Assembly: GCF_001244995.1 (NCBI RefSeq)
Contig: NZ_LN869528.1
Location: forward strand, 198,773 to 262,772
Direction of reading: 5' to 3'
Source: Intestinimonas massiliensis (ex Afouda et al. 2020)
GTDB lineage: Bacteria; Bacillota; Clostridia; Oscillospirales; Oscillospiraceae
DNA: 64,000 nt
The translations under genes were made by a program, and so were the position numbers. Below the pieces are notes generated by a model. It made no database searches and was not told where the DNA came from. It saw only the letters and a list, made by a program, of their open reading frames with translations. Each line of letters starts with the position of its first letter. Positions within the stretch are counted from its first letter, which is position 1. This document shows positions 34,217 through 44,086 of the stretch, in pieces.

Positions 34217-35377
34217 TCACACGCCCATGACGCCGCACACCGCCGCCTGCAGGTAATCCACGTCCTCAAACCGGGTGAAGGGCCCCACGGAGAAGCGGAC
34301 GGTCCCCGCCGGGAAGGTGCCCAGTGTCCGGTGCGCCAGGGGCGCGCAGTGGAGCCCGCAGCGGGTCAGCACGCCGTAGTCCCGCTCCAGCTGGAAGGCA
34401 GCCTCGGCGTTGTCCAGCCTGGGGAAGTCCACCGACACCACCCCCACCTGTCTGGCGGCGTCCAGGGTGCCGAAAATTTTCAGACCGTCCTCCTCCATCT
34501 CCCGCAGCCGGGCGATCAGGTGGCCGGTGAGCTTGATCTCACGCCGGCGCAGCACCTCCAGGTCCTGGCCCTCCAGCCACCGCAGGGCGGCCCGCAGGCC
34601 GTACACGCCCGGCAGGTTCAGGGTCCCCGGCTCAAAGCGGTCGGGCAGGAGCTCCGGCATCTCCGGAGAATCCGAGGCGCTGCCGGTGCCGCCGGTCACC
34701 AGGGGGTCCAGCGCCCGGGCCAGGGCGTCGGTGACGATCAGCCCGCCGATGCCCTGGGGCCCCAGCAGCCCCTTGTGCCCCGGAAAGGCCAGGGCGTCGA
34801 TGTGCATCTTCTCCATATGGATGGGCACGCTTCCCGCCGTCTGGGCGGCGTCCACACACAGGAAGATGCCCCGCTCCCGGCACAGCGCCCCCACCTCCGC
34901 CACCGGCAGCAGGGTACCGCAGACGTTGGAGGCGTGGGTGAGCACCACCAGTCTGGTGTCCGGCGTCAGACGCCGCTCCGCCGCGGCCAGGTCCAGCTCG
35001 CCGGTCGCCCGGCAGGGCAGGCAGTCCACCGTCACCCCCCGGGCCTCCATCTGGCGCAGGGGGCGCAGTACGGCGTTGTGCTCCAGGCCAGAGACCGCCA
35101 CCCGGTCGCCGGGCCGCAGCAGCCCCTTAAGCACGAAGTTGAGGGAGTAGGTGCACCCCGGCGTCAGGATGACGTTCTGGGGCGCCGGACCGCCCAGCAG
35201 GGTGCACAGACGCTCCCGCACCTCCAGCACGGCTTCCGCCGCGTCGCAGGCCGAGGGGTAGGCCCCCCGGCCCACATTCCCTCCCACCTGGGTCAGATAT
35301 TCCATCATGGCCTCGGCCACGCCCTCCGCCTTGGGAAACGAGGTGGCGGCCTGGTCAAACTGATAGGTCCTTTTCAT
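34217..35377 (-). CDS. Class V aminotransferase / cysteine desulfurase-like PLP enzyme
   Basis: 386 residues, fold type I PLP enzyme. Pieces seen: DQAATSFPKAEGV at the N-terminus, VVLTHASNVCGTLLPV, the cofactor Asp region FLCVDAAQTAGS, the Schiff-base Lys in FPGHKGLLGPQG, and a Cys-containing C-terminal loop (RCGLHCAPLAH) that could be the sulfur-accepting cysteine. This matches the branch often annotated as cysteine desulfurase-like in Clostridia; the true substrate is uncertain. AGGAGGG is correctly placed. It follows the secreted stalk-domain gene by only 15 bp. Confidence 0.85.
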   Translation of the reverse strand: MKRTYQFDQAATSFPKAEGVAEAMMEYLTQVGGNVGRGAYPSACDAAEAVLEVRERLCTLLGGPAPQNVILTPGCTYSLNFVLKGLLRPGDRVAVSGLEHNAVLRPLRQMEARGVTVDCLPCRATGELDLAAAERRLTPDTRLVVLTHASNVCGTLLPVAEVGALCRERGIFLCVDAAQTAGSVPIHMEKMHIDALAFPGHKGLLGPQGIGGLIVTDALARALDPLVTGGTGSASDSPEMPELLPDRFEPGTLNLPGVYGLRAALRWLEGQDLEVLRRREIKLTGHLIARLREMEEDGLKIFGTLDAARQVGVVSVDFPRLDNAEAAFQLERDYGVLTRCGLHCAPLAHRTLGTFPAGTVRFSVGPFTRFEDVDYLQAAVCGVMGV

Positions 35378-35392
35378 GGGCGTCCCTCCTGC

Positions 35393-36592
35393 TTATAGTT
35401 CGGTCTCCACCGCCAAGCGGCAGTTGTACTTGTCCGTGCGGATGGTATGGAGAATGCGGGGCAGTGCCTGGGCCGCGGCGTAGCTGTCGTCCATAAGGAT
35501 GCGGGCCAGGCTGGTTTTCTCCCTCAGGCTCAGGAGCACAGCCGCCGCCGTGGCCGCCCCGCTGCGGCCGCCAGGGATACCGTTCAGGTTGCTCCGCCAG
35601 CAGCCCCAGCCCAGCTCCTGGAGTCGGACCGTCACCTCGGCGGTGTCCTCCTCCACCAGTACGATGCGGCTCCGGGTCAGGGCCATGCGCTCCAGCAGGC
35701 GGTTTCCCTCCTCAATGGCGGCCTGGGCGGCCTCCAGGGAGTCCCCCGGCACCAGCAGACCCACGGCGTGGCCTTCCCCCACCGCCCGGCGGATCAGCTC
35801 GTCCTGACCCTTCATCCGCTCCGGGTCAAACAGCAGCAGCGCCGACCGCCCCTCGCTCTTTAGGGCATCCAGTACCGCGTCCCCGGCCTCTCCGGTGTCG
35901 CACCGGACGGCCAGATAGGTCCGCACGCCGCTGCGGTCCTGTCCCCCGCTCTCGGCCGGCAGGGATGATACGGGGGGAACAGGCAGGTCCTGAGACGGCT
36001 CCGCGCTTTGGGATACCTGGCTGTTGTAGAAGGTCTTGAGGCGGTCCAGCAGCACCGCCCGTGCGGAGCTGACGAAGGTCTTGTCGTCCAGCCCCTCGTT
36101 CTCATTCTTGATCCGGAACAGCGGATAGCCCAGCGTGTCGTCGTTCTGGACGTAGTAGGTGCCCAGCCCGAAGTATTTGCACACCGAAGCCGCGGGCAGA
36201 TAGACCTTGCCGTTTCGGATGATGGCCCGAGGGATGTTCTCCTGGACCGTCCCCGCGTCGATGTAATCCCACACCAGGCCGGTGTTCAGGTCGAAGGTCA
36301 GGTTTTTGTTCCGGCTGTAGATGGTGTAGGTGTTGACGCCGTTGCCGCGCTTCTGTCCGCCGTTGAACAGTCCCACGTCCACCCCGCCGTTGAGGCTGGC
36401 GTCGAAGACCGTATAGGGCACATAGACCGTGCCCCCCACCAGCTCGGGCATGGCATCGGCCGTCAGGGGCATCACCGTATAGTTGACGGCGGTGAAGATG
36501 ACCTTGTCGTCCCAGGACGCCCCCGCCAGCGGCAGCAGGAGGCCCAGAAGCAGCAGTGCGGCGCACAGGGCGGCCGTCAGCCGTTTTTTCAT
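35393..36592 (-). CDS. Secreted stalk-domain protein with degenerate deacetylase-like C-terminus
   Basis: 399 residues. Signal peptide (LTAALCAALLLLGLLLPLAGA), then a copper amine oxidase N1 'stalk' domain (about residues 35-165; VPYTVFDASLNGG, YLPAASVCKYFGL). A Ser/Pro linker follows, then a C-terminal half resembling a NodB-type fold (ALLLFDPERMKGQDELIRRA, EGHAVGLLVPGD). The expected metal and catalytic residues (TFDD, HxxxH) are not visible, so it is probably not an active deacetylase. Start at 36592 with GGGAGGGG upstream. Same operon as the PLP enzyme. Confidence 0.7.
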   Translation of the reverse strand: MKKRLTAALCAALLLLGLLLPLAGASWDDKVIFTAVNYTVMPLTADAMPELVGGTVYVPYTVFDASLNGGVDVGLFNGGQKRGNGVNTYTIYSRNKNLTFDLNTGLVWDYIDAGTVQENIPRAIIRNGKVYLPAASVCKYFGLGTYYVQNDDTLGYPLFRIKNENEGLDDKTFVSSARAVLLDRLKTFYNSQVSQSAEPSQDLPVPPVSSLPAESGGQDRSGVRTYLAVRCDTGEAGDAVLDALKSEGRSALLLFDPERMKGQDELIRRAVGEGHAVGLLVPGDSLEAAQAAIEEGNRLLERMALTRSRIVLVEEDTAEVTVRLQELGWGCWRSNLNGIPGGRSGAATAAAVLLSLREKTSLARILMDDSYAAAQALPRILHTIRTDKYNCRLAVETEL

Positions 36593-36632
36593 GGTGTCAC
36601 GCCCCTCCCTGCAAGCCCCGTTTTGATAGTTA

Positions 36633-36661
36633 ATTATACCACACCGGACCGGCAGCGGTAA
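36633..36661 (-). promoter_or_regulatory. Promoter of the stalk-domain operon
   Basis: Minus strand: TTACCG (36661-36656), 17-bp spacer, perfect TATAAT (36638-36633) preceded by TGG (extended -10). Confidence 0.65.
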
Positions 36662-36670
36662 AGCCCCCGC

Positions 36671-36699
36671 TTGCTCCCCAGCCCTCCTTGGGATATAAT
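36671..36699 (+). promoter_or_regulatory. Promoter of the DUF4342-two-component run
   Basis: TTGCTC (36671-36676), 17-bp spacer, perfect TATAAT (36694-36699), back to back with the minus-strand promoter. The leader begins with a small hairpin, GTCTGCAAGCAGAC. Confidence 0.65.
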
Positions 36700-36813
36700 G
36701 TCTGCAAGCAGACCGCTTTAATGGGATTTTAAGAAACGCTAAATTCCTTTTTAGGGGCCGGGGAATTATACTGTTACCATCCAAACCCACCGACATCGGA
36801 AGGAGGCCTGCGC

Positions 36814-37392
36814 ATGGAGATCACCCTGAAACAGGTGGAAACGCTCCGGGACCGGGCCGGCGTGTCCGAAGCCGAGGCCAGAGAGGCTCTGGAGCGGAAC
36901 GGCGGCGATCTGCTGGAGGCCCTGCTCGACCTGGAGCGCCTGGGAAAGTCCCACACTTCCGGGCAGGGGGGCTTTTACTCCACACAGCCCAAGGCCGGCG
37001 CCGGAGCCGACGCGCTGGTTCTATCCGCCCCAGCCCAGGGGAGCGGGTCGGACCGCCGGAATGCCGGCAATCACCTGGGCACCCTGTGGCGGGCTCTTCT
37101 GGACCTGTTCCAGCGCACCCTGTCCAACCAATTCGAGGTCTGGCGCGGAGACCGAATGACCACCTCCATGCCTGTGCTGGTGCTGGTTCTGCTGACGGTC
37201 TTTTTCTTCTGGATCACCGTCCCCCTGCTGGTGGTGGGGCTTCTGTTCGGCTACCGCTACCGCTTCGGCGGCCCCGATCTGGACCGGGAGTCGGTGGACC
37301 GGGTGATGCGCCAGGTCTCCGACACCGTCACTGACGTGACCGACAACGTCCGACGGGAGTGGAACAAGCGCCGCCGAAAGGGCAAGAAATAA
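36814..37392 (+). CDS. DUF4342-type membrane protein with UBA-like N-terminus
   Basis: 192 residues. Residues 1-45 look like a ubiquitin-associated/EF-Ts N-terminal three-helix domain (GVSEAEAREALERNGGDLLEA), as in DUF4342 proteins. A low-complexity linker follows, then hydrophobic segments around residues 115-146 and a basic cytoplasmic tail (REWNKRRRKGKK). AAGGAGG precedes the ATG. The response regulator starts 34 bp after the stop, so it probably belongs to the signalling operon. Function unknown. Confidence 0.75.
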   Translation: MEITLKQVETLRDRAGVSEAEAREALERNGGDLLEALLDLERLGKSHTSGQGGFYSTQPKAGAGADALVLSAPAQGSGSDRRNAGNHLGTLWRALLDLFQRTLSNQFEVWRGDRMTTSMPVLVLVLLTVFFFWITVPLLVVGLLFGYRYRFGGPDLDRESVDRVMRQVSDTVTDVTDNVRREWNKRRRKGKK

Positions 37393-37426
37393 GTTGGCCG
37401 GACATCCGGCCCGGGAGGGTTCTCAC

Positions 37427-38107
37427 ATGGCGGAAAAAATTCTGTTGATCGAGGACGAGGAGAAGCTGGCCCGCATGGTAGAGCTGGAGCTCCGCTACGA
37501 GGGCTACGAGGTGGAGAAGGCCTTCGACGGCCGCACCGGGCTGGACCGGGCCCTGTCCGGGGAGCATGAGCTCATCCTGCTGGACATCATGCTCCCCGCC
37601 CTCAGCGGCATGGAGGTGCTGCGGCGGCTGCGGCGGGAAAGCCAGGTGCCCGTCATCATGCTCACCGCCCGGGACACGGTGGTGGATAAGGTATCCGGAC
37701 TGGACTCGGGGGCCGACGACTACATCACCAAGCCCTTTGCCATTGAGGAGCTGCTGGCCCGCATCCGGGCCGCCCTGCGCAAGCGCCCCGCCGCCCCGGC
37801 GGACGCCCCCCTGCTCACCTGCGGGAGCCTGGTCATGGACGTGGAGCGCCACACCGTGGAGGTGGACGGCCGGGGAGTGGAGCTCACCCGCCGGGAATTC
37901 GACCTGCTGCACTACCTGCTGGAAAATAAGGGGAAGGTCATCTCCCGGGAGTCCCTGCTGGACAACGTGTGGGGCTTCGATTTCGTGGGCGAGACCAACG
38001 CCGTAGACGTATACATCCGCTTCCTGCGCTCCAAGATCGACGAGCAGTTCGGCGTCAAGCTGATCCATACCGTCCGGGGCGTGGGCTATGTCATTCGTGA
38101 GGAGTGA
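37427..38107 (+). CDS. OmpR/PhoB-family response regulator
   Basis: 226 residues. Receiver domain with the acidic pair IEDEEK, phospho-acceptor Asp53 in LILLDIMLP, Thr in MLTARD and Lys in YITKPF; then a winged-helix DNA-binding domain (LTRREFDLLHYLLENKG, VDVYIRFLRSKID, VRGVGYVIR). ATG at 37427 follows GGGAGGG; the earlier in-frame codon at 37394 lacks a site. Its partner kinase is not adjacent: a flavodoxin-like gene sits between them. Confidence 0.95.
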   Translation: MAEKILLIEDEEKLARMVELELRYEGYEVEKAFDGRTGLDRALSGEHELILLDIMLPALSGMEVLRRLRRESQVPVIMLTARDTVVDKVSGLDSGADDYITKPFAIEELLARIRAALRKRPAAPADAPLLTCGSLVMDVERHTVEVDGRGVELTRREFDLLHYLLENKGKVISRESLLDNVWGFDFVGETNAVDVYIRFLRSKIDEQFGVKLIHTVRGVGYVIREE

Positions 38108-38111
38108 GCTT

Positions 38112-38591
38112 ATGTCCCATCTTTCTGCCATCGTCTATACCTCTCAGACGGGCTTCACCCGGCGCTATGCCGAGATGCTGGCCCAAAAGACCGGCCTGCC
38201 CGCCTGCGCGCTGGGCGGCCCCGCCCCCGCCCGGGGTACGAGCGTGCTGTACCTGGGCTGGCTGCGGGCGGGCGGCGTCCAGGGACTGGCCAAGGCCCGG
38301 CGGCGCTGGGACGTGAAGGGGGTCTGCGCCGTGGGCATGTCCCCCGAACCCAACGGCAAGGTGCTGGGGGACCCCGTTCTGCCGGCCTTCTACCTCCGGG
38401 GCGGCTACGCCCCCGACCGGCTCACCGGCCCCTATAAATGGGCCATGTCCGCCATGGCCCGCATGGTGACCCAAAATCCGCCCAAGGACGATCAGGAGCG
38501 GGCGGTCCAGGAGGCCTTCCGCCAAGGCGGCGACTGGGTGGACGAAGCGTATCTGGACCCGGTGCTGGACTGGCTGTCCCGCCAGGGCTGA
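38112..38591 (+). CDS. Flavodoxin-like protein
   Basis: 159 residues. The N-terminus AIVYTSQTGFTRRYAEMLA matches the phosphate-binding loop of flavodoxin folds, which hold FMN. The rest is unusual for an electron carrier: rich in Arg/Lys and lacking a clear aromatic FMN-stacking loop, so it may be a degenerate or regulatory member. It lies between the response regulator (4 bp gap) and the histidine kinase (30 bp gap), so the three are almost certainly coexpressed. Confidence 0.75.
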   Translation: MSHLSAIVYTSQTGFTRRYAEMLAQKTGLPACALGGPAPARGTSVLYLGWLRAGGVQGLAKARRRWDVKGVCAVGMSPEPNGKVLGDPVLPAFYLRGGYAPDRLTGPYKWAMSAMARMVTQNPPKDDQERAVQEAFRQGGDWVDEAYLDPVLDWLSRQG

Positions 38592-38621
38592 GTCCCCCCA
38601 TTTTTGCCGGGAGGTGTTCCC

Positions 38622-40097
38622 ATGTCAACCACAAAGCAGGCCCATAAGCCGCCGGGGCGGCTCCGTTCCTCCATCGTAGCCCGGCTCAATTTCCGGCTCT
38701 TCCTGCGCCTGCTGGGCATCTACTTCTCCACCGACCTGCTGCTGACTCTTCTGTTTGCCGGCGGGGTGGTGGTCTGGTCCGAGCGCCAGTGCGGAGACAT
38801 CGCCGCCCTGGTGGAGGAGCGGGGCGTGCCCTCGGCCGAGGCCACGCTGTGGATGGCCGCCGGGGACTACACCGTCACCGCCGGGGAGGGAGAGCCCGCG
38901 GGCGTCCGGCTGCCCCACTGGCTGCCCTGGCCGGCGGCCACCGGCGGCGGGGAGCGGTATCTCGACCCCGGGGAGATCCACCTCTTCTCCCTGCTGGCCA
39001 TCTACTCCGGCGGGACCACCAGCTATACCCTCCAGCTCCCTAACGGCGCCGAGCCCTACGCCATCACCCTGGATTTGGAGCGCCCGGTCACCCTGGGGGT
39101 GTTTGGCCTTCGTATCCTGATGATTTGCCAGTTGGTCTCGCTGCTGTCCAACCTCTTCAAGAACGCGGGCACCATCAAAAAGACCCTCAGACCCATCCAG
39201 GAGCTGGCCGCCGCGGCGGCCAAGCTGAACACCGCCTCCGGCATGTCGCCGGAGGAGCTCTCCGTCCTGGCCGACAAGCTGGACGAGATCAACGCCACTC
39301 ATCTGGACACCCGCATCTCGGTGTCGGGCACGCAGAAGGAGCTGCGGGAGCTGGCCCAGGCCATCAACGCCATGCTGGACCGCATCAACGAGGCCTATCG
39401 CTCTCAGATGCGCTTCGTCTCCGACGCCTCCCACGAGCTGCGCACCCCCATCGCCGTGGTCCAGGGCTACGCCAACCTGCTGGACCGCTGGGGCAAGGAC
39501 GACCCGGCCATCCGGCAGGAGGCCATCGACGCCATCCGGCAGGAGGCCGACTCCATGAAGGAGCTGGTGGAGCAGCTTCTGTTCCTGGCCCGGGGGGACA
39601 ACGACTCCATGCGTATCGAGATGGAGGACTTCGATCTCACCGCCCTGGCGGCGGAGGTCCTGCGGGAGACCGAGATGATCGACCAGACCCATATATTTCT
39701 GGCCCGCTGGGACGGGGCGGTCCCGGTGCGGGCCGACGCAGGGCTCATCAAGCAGGCCCTGCGGGTGCTGGTGGACAACAGCATCAAATATTCTCCCGAG
39801 GGCGGGCGCATCCTGCTGTCCGTCCGGGCCGACGGCGGAGCCGCCCGCATGTCGGTGCAGGACGAGGGCCAGGGCATCGGCGCGGAGAGCCTGCCCCACA
39901 TCTTCGACCGCTTCTTCCGCACCGACGAATCCCGGGCCCGCCAGACCGGCGGCACCGGGCTGGGCCTGGCCATCGCCAAGTGGATCGCCGACCGGCACGG
40001 CGGCTGGTTTGAGGTCCTCTCCCGGGAGGGGGTGGGCACCCGCATCACCATGGTGCTCCCCCTGCGTCAGACCGGCCCAGGCCAAGACCCCGGCTGA
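38622..40097 (+). CDS. Membrane sensor histidine kinase
   Basis: 491 residues. First transmembrane segment near residues 32-52, an extracellular domain of about 100 residues, second segment near 157-178, HAMP-like linker, then HisKA with phospho-acceptor His271 in SDASHELRTP, and HATPase_c with N-box DNSIKYSPEGG, GQGIGAESLPHIFDRFF and GGTGLGLAIAKWI. ATG at 38622 follows GGGAGGTG. It presumably phosphorylates the regulator two genes upstream; the signal is not evident. Confidence 0.94.
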   Translation: MSTTKQAHKPPGRLRSSIVARLNFRLFLRLLGIYFSTDLLLTLLFAGGVVVWSERQCGDIAALVEERGVPSAEATLWMAAGDYTVTAGEGEPAGVRLPHWLPWPAATGGGERYLDPGEIHLFSLLAIYSGGTTSYTLQLPNGAEPYAITLDLERPVTLGVFGLRILMICQLVSLLSNLFKNAGTIKKTLRPIQELAAAAAKLNTASGMSPEELSVLADKLDEINATHLDTRISVSGTQKELRELAQAINAMLDRINEAYRSQMRFVSDASHELRTPIAVVQGYANLLDRWGKDDPAIRQEAIDAIRQEADSMKELVEQLLFLARGDNDSMRIEMEDFDLTALAAEVLRETEMIDQTHIFLARWDGAVPVRADAGLIKQALRVLVDNSIKYSPEGGRILLSVRADGGAARMSVQDEGQGIGAESLPHIFDRFFRTDESRARQTGGTGLGLAIAKWIADRHGGWFEVLSREGVGTRITMVLPLRQTGPGQDPG

Positions 40098-40109
40098 ATC
40101 GCAAATTTT

Positions 40110-40138
40110 TTGACAGACTCCCCCTTTTCCAGTATAAT
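40110..40138 (+). promoter_or_regulatory. Consensus promoter of the CaCA exchanger gene
   Basis: Perfect TTGACA (40110-40115), 17-bp spacer, perfect TATAAT (40133-40138). Confidence 0.9.
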
Positions 40139-40156
40139 AGCTTTTACGCTGGCGTG

Positions 40157-40198
40157 CAGGCCCGTGTATCCCGCTCCTGGCAGATACACGGGCCTGTT
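40157..40198 (+). promoter_or_regulatory. Structured leader hairpin ahead of the CaCA exchanger
   Basis: A 14-bp perfect stem (40157-40170 with 40183-40196) with a 12-base loop and three T after it. Flanking GGCGTG and TGCGCC could extend the stem. It lies within the approximately 90-nt untranslated leader. It may be an attenuator; no known riboswitch class is recognised. Confidence 0.5.
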
Positions 40199-40232
40199 TC
40201 ATGCGCCGCAGGCTGACAAAGGGAAGTGTCTG

Positions 40233-41213
40233 ATGATGGATCTCCTCCTCACTGTAGTCCTCTTCACGCTGGGCATCGTCCTGATCGTCAAGGGTGGCGA
40301 CGCCTTTGTGGATGCTGCCGCCTGGATGGCGGAGGTCTCCGGCATCCCCAAGCTGATTGTGGGCGCCACGGTGGTAAGCTTTGCCACCACCCTGCCCGAG
40401 CTTCTGGTGTCCTCCATGGCGGCCTTTGACGGCAAGGTGGATATGGCCATCGGCAACGCCGTGGGCAGTGTCACCGCCAATCTGGCCCTGATCATGGGCA
40501 TCGCCCTGGTCTGCCTGCCCTCGGCCATCCGGCGGCGGGACTACCTGCTCAAGGCCGTTCTCATGCTGGGGGCCTCCCTCTATCTGGTGCTGGCCTCCTC
40601 CGGCGGCAGCCTGTCCTTCCAGTCGGGGATCGCCCTGCTGGTCATCTTCGTTATCGCCATGTGGGACAACATCCGCTCTGCGCTGCGCTCCATGCGTGAG
40701 GAGCAGACGGCGGCCGGACGGGGCGGGCACCCCCGGCCCATGGGCCATGAGGTGCGCCGCAATCTTCTCAAATTTCTTCTGGGGGCGGCCGGCATCGTCA
40801 TCGGGGCTCAGCTCCTAGTGGACCACGGCGGCAATCTGGCCCGGCTCATTGGTGTGCCGGAGCGCATCATCGGCGTCACCCTCATCGCCGTGGGCACCTC
40901 TCTGCCCGAGCTGGTCACCACCCTCACCGCCATCGCAAAAAAACAGGCTTCCCTGTCCGCCGGCAACATCATCGGGGCCAATATCATCGACCTCACCCTC
41001 ATCCTCCCCATCTGCTCGCTGATCTCGGGCGGGGCCCTGCCCGTCTCCGCTCAGGCCCTGGCCATCGACCTGCCCGCCTGCCTGCTGGTGGGCTGCATCG
41101 CCATGGTGCCCTCCCTGGTCACGGGCCGCTTCCAGCGCTGGCAGGGCGGCGTGCTGCTGCTCAGTTACGTGGTCTATCTGGTCATTACCTGCTCCGGCGC
41201 GGCCGTATCATAA
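40233..41213 (+). CDS. Calcium/sodium antiporter (CaCA family)
   Basis: 326 residues with about ten hydrophobic segments in two inverted halves. The paired alpha-repeats that bind the cation are ATVVSFATTLPELLVSSMAA ... AIGNAVGSVTANLALIMG in the first half and LIAVGTSLPELVTTLTAIAK ... AGNIIGANIIDLTLILPIC in the second, as in YrbG-type exchangers. ATG at 40233 follows AAAGGGA. It is driven by a consensus promoter with a structured leader. Confidence 0.92.
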   Translation: MMDLLLTVVLFTLGIVLIVKGGDAFVDAAAWMAEVSGIPKLIVGATVVSFATTLPELLVSSMAAFDGKVDMAIGNAVGSVTANLALIMGIALVCLPSAIRRRDYLLKAVLMLGASLYLVLASSGGSLSFQSGIALLVIFVIAMWDNIRSALRSMREEQTAAGRGGHPRPMGHEVRRNLLKFLLGAAGIVIGAQLLVDHGGNLARLIGVPERIIGVTLIAVGTSLPELVTTLTAIAKKQASLSAGNIIGANIIDLTLILPICSLISGGALPVSAQALAIDLPACLLVGCIAMVPSLVTGRFQRWQGGVLLLSYVVYLVITCSGAAVS

Positions 41214-41289
41214 TGCGTAATGAACAAAGCTGAAAGGCTTGCATCCCAAGGCCTTCAAGGCCAATTGGCTTTGTTCCGGTGCAAGGTTT

Positions 41290-41319
41290 TTGGACAAATG
41301 AGCCAGAAAACCTTATCAT
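41290..41319 (+). promoter_or_regulatory. Putative promoter of the split-barrel flavoprotein gene
   Basis: TTGGAC (41290-41295), 18-bp spacer, TATCAT (41314-41319). The stretch before it (41220-41280) contains complementary AACAAAGC / GCTTTGTT arms that may end the upstream transcript. Confidence 0.4.
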
Positions 41320-41368
41320 ACTCCCCCCGCTGCGTCGGGCGTCCTATGTTTGGAAAAGAGGTGCTCCT

Positions 41369-41872
41369 ATGTTTCGTGAAATGCGCCGGAAAAAGCAGCT
41401 CCTGACCCCGGAGGAGAGCGCCGCCGTCCTCCACCGTGGAACCTCGGGGGTGCTGGCCCTGGCCGGCGACGACGGCTACCCCTACGCCGTCCCCATGAGC
41501 TATGTCTACGACGGTGCCAAGCTGTACTTCCACTGTGCGAAATCCGGCCACAAGCTGGACGCCATCCGGCGGAACTGTAAGGCGTCGTTCTGTGTCATCG
41601 ACCAGGATCAGATCGTGCCGGAGGAATATACCTCCCATTTCCGCAGCGTCATTGTGTTTGGCACCATGCGCATTCTGGAGGACGACGGAGAAAAACGCGC
41701 CGCCATTGAAGCGCTGGCCCTCAAATATGCCCCGGATGACGACGCGGCCGACCGCAACCGCGCCATCGACCGGGAATGGGCGCCATTGTGTATGCTGGAA
41801 TTGACCATCGACCACATCACGGGGAAAGAGGCCATCGAGTTGGTGAAGGCCAAGCGGCCATCTGGGCAATGA
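41369..41872 (+). CDS. Pyridoxamine 5'-phosphate oxidase family protein (NimA-like)
   Basis: 167 residues, FMN-binding split-barrel fold: the N-terminal MFREMRRKKQLLTPEESAAV, then GVLALAGDDGYPYAVPMSYV, KLYFHCAKSGHKLDAIRR and FRSVIVFGTMRIL are typical of the family branch that includes nitroimidazole-reductase-like proteins. True substrate unknown. ATG at 41369 follows AAAGAGG; the earlier in-frame ATG at 41279 lies before the putative promoter. A perfect hairpin terminator follows. Confidence 0.87.
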   Translation: MFREMRRKKQLLTPEESAAVLHRGTSGVLALAGDDGYPYAVPMSYVYDGAKLYFHCAKSGHKLDAIRRNCKASFCVIDQDQIVPEEYTSHFRSVIVFGTMRILEDDGEKRAAIEALALKYAPDDDAADRNRAIDREWAPLCMLELTIDHITGKEAIELVKAKRPSGQ

Positions 41873-41898
41873 ACCCGCTCCTGACCCACATGAAAAAG

Positions 41899-41933
41899 GA
41901 AAAGGCCCCGCGGCAATTGCCGCGGGGCTTTTG
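41899..41933. terminator. Terminator between flavoprotein gene and groEL
   Basis: Palindrome GCCCCGCGGCAATTGCCGCGGGGC flanked by A and T runs would exceed 20 bases, so only the arms are given: GCCCCGCGGCA and TGCCGCGGGGC; convergent genes on both sides. Confidence 0.88.
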
Positions 41934-41943
41934 GCTGCTATTC

Positions 41944-43584
<1,641 letters not shown>

Positions 43585-43615
43585 TTATATTGAGATATAA
43601 AAATACGAAACAGGT

Positions 43616-43918
<303 letters not shown>

Positions 43919-43947
43919 TCATTTTTTCTTATTAGCTGACTCAGTGT

Positions 43948-43974
43948 TTAGCACTCATTTCTTTCGAGTGCTAA
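43948..43974. promoter_or_regulatory. CIRCE element (HrcA operator)
   Basis: TTAGCACTC, nine bases, GAGTGCTAA: an exact match to the consensus CIRCE inverted repeat, located in the groES leader. Confidence 0.98.
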
Positions 43975-43985
43975 CCTCGAGTATG

Positions 43986-44014
43986 ATAATACCGCTACTT
44001 GCCAAAAAAATCAA
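43986..44014 (-). promoter_or_regulatory. Promoter of groES-groEL
   Basis: Minus strand TTGATT (44014-44009), 17-bp spacer, TATTAT (43991-43986), immediately upstream of CIRCE. Confidence 0.6.
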
Positions 44015-44046
44015 CCCCCAATTTTCAAAATTAGAGGTTGATTTTT
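44004..44046 (-). terminator. Terminator of the lipid-kinase operon
   Basis: Minus-strand hairpin with arms TCAACC / GGTTGA and AATTTT / AAAATT, then seven T. It abuts and overlaps the -35 of the groES promoter. Confidence 0.75.
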
Positions 44047-44086
44047 CAAAAATTCACTTTTTGTTCACAGACATCCTGCCGGAGTG

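Noticed and set aside
38112..38591. Treating the flavodoxin-like frame as non-coding spacer in the two-component operon
   Set aside because: It has its own RBS, the flavodoxin phosphate-loop pattern and tight spacing on both sides.
43948..43974. Reading the groES inverted repeat as a terminator
   Set aside because: Sequence and spacing are an exact CIRCE element, upstream of the genes and without a T run.
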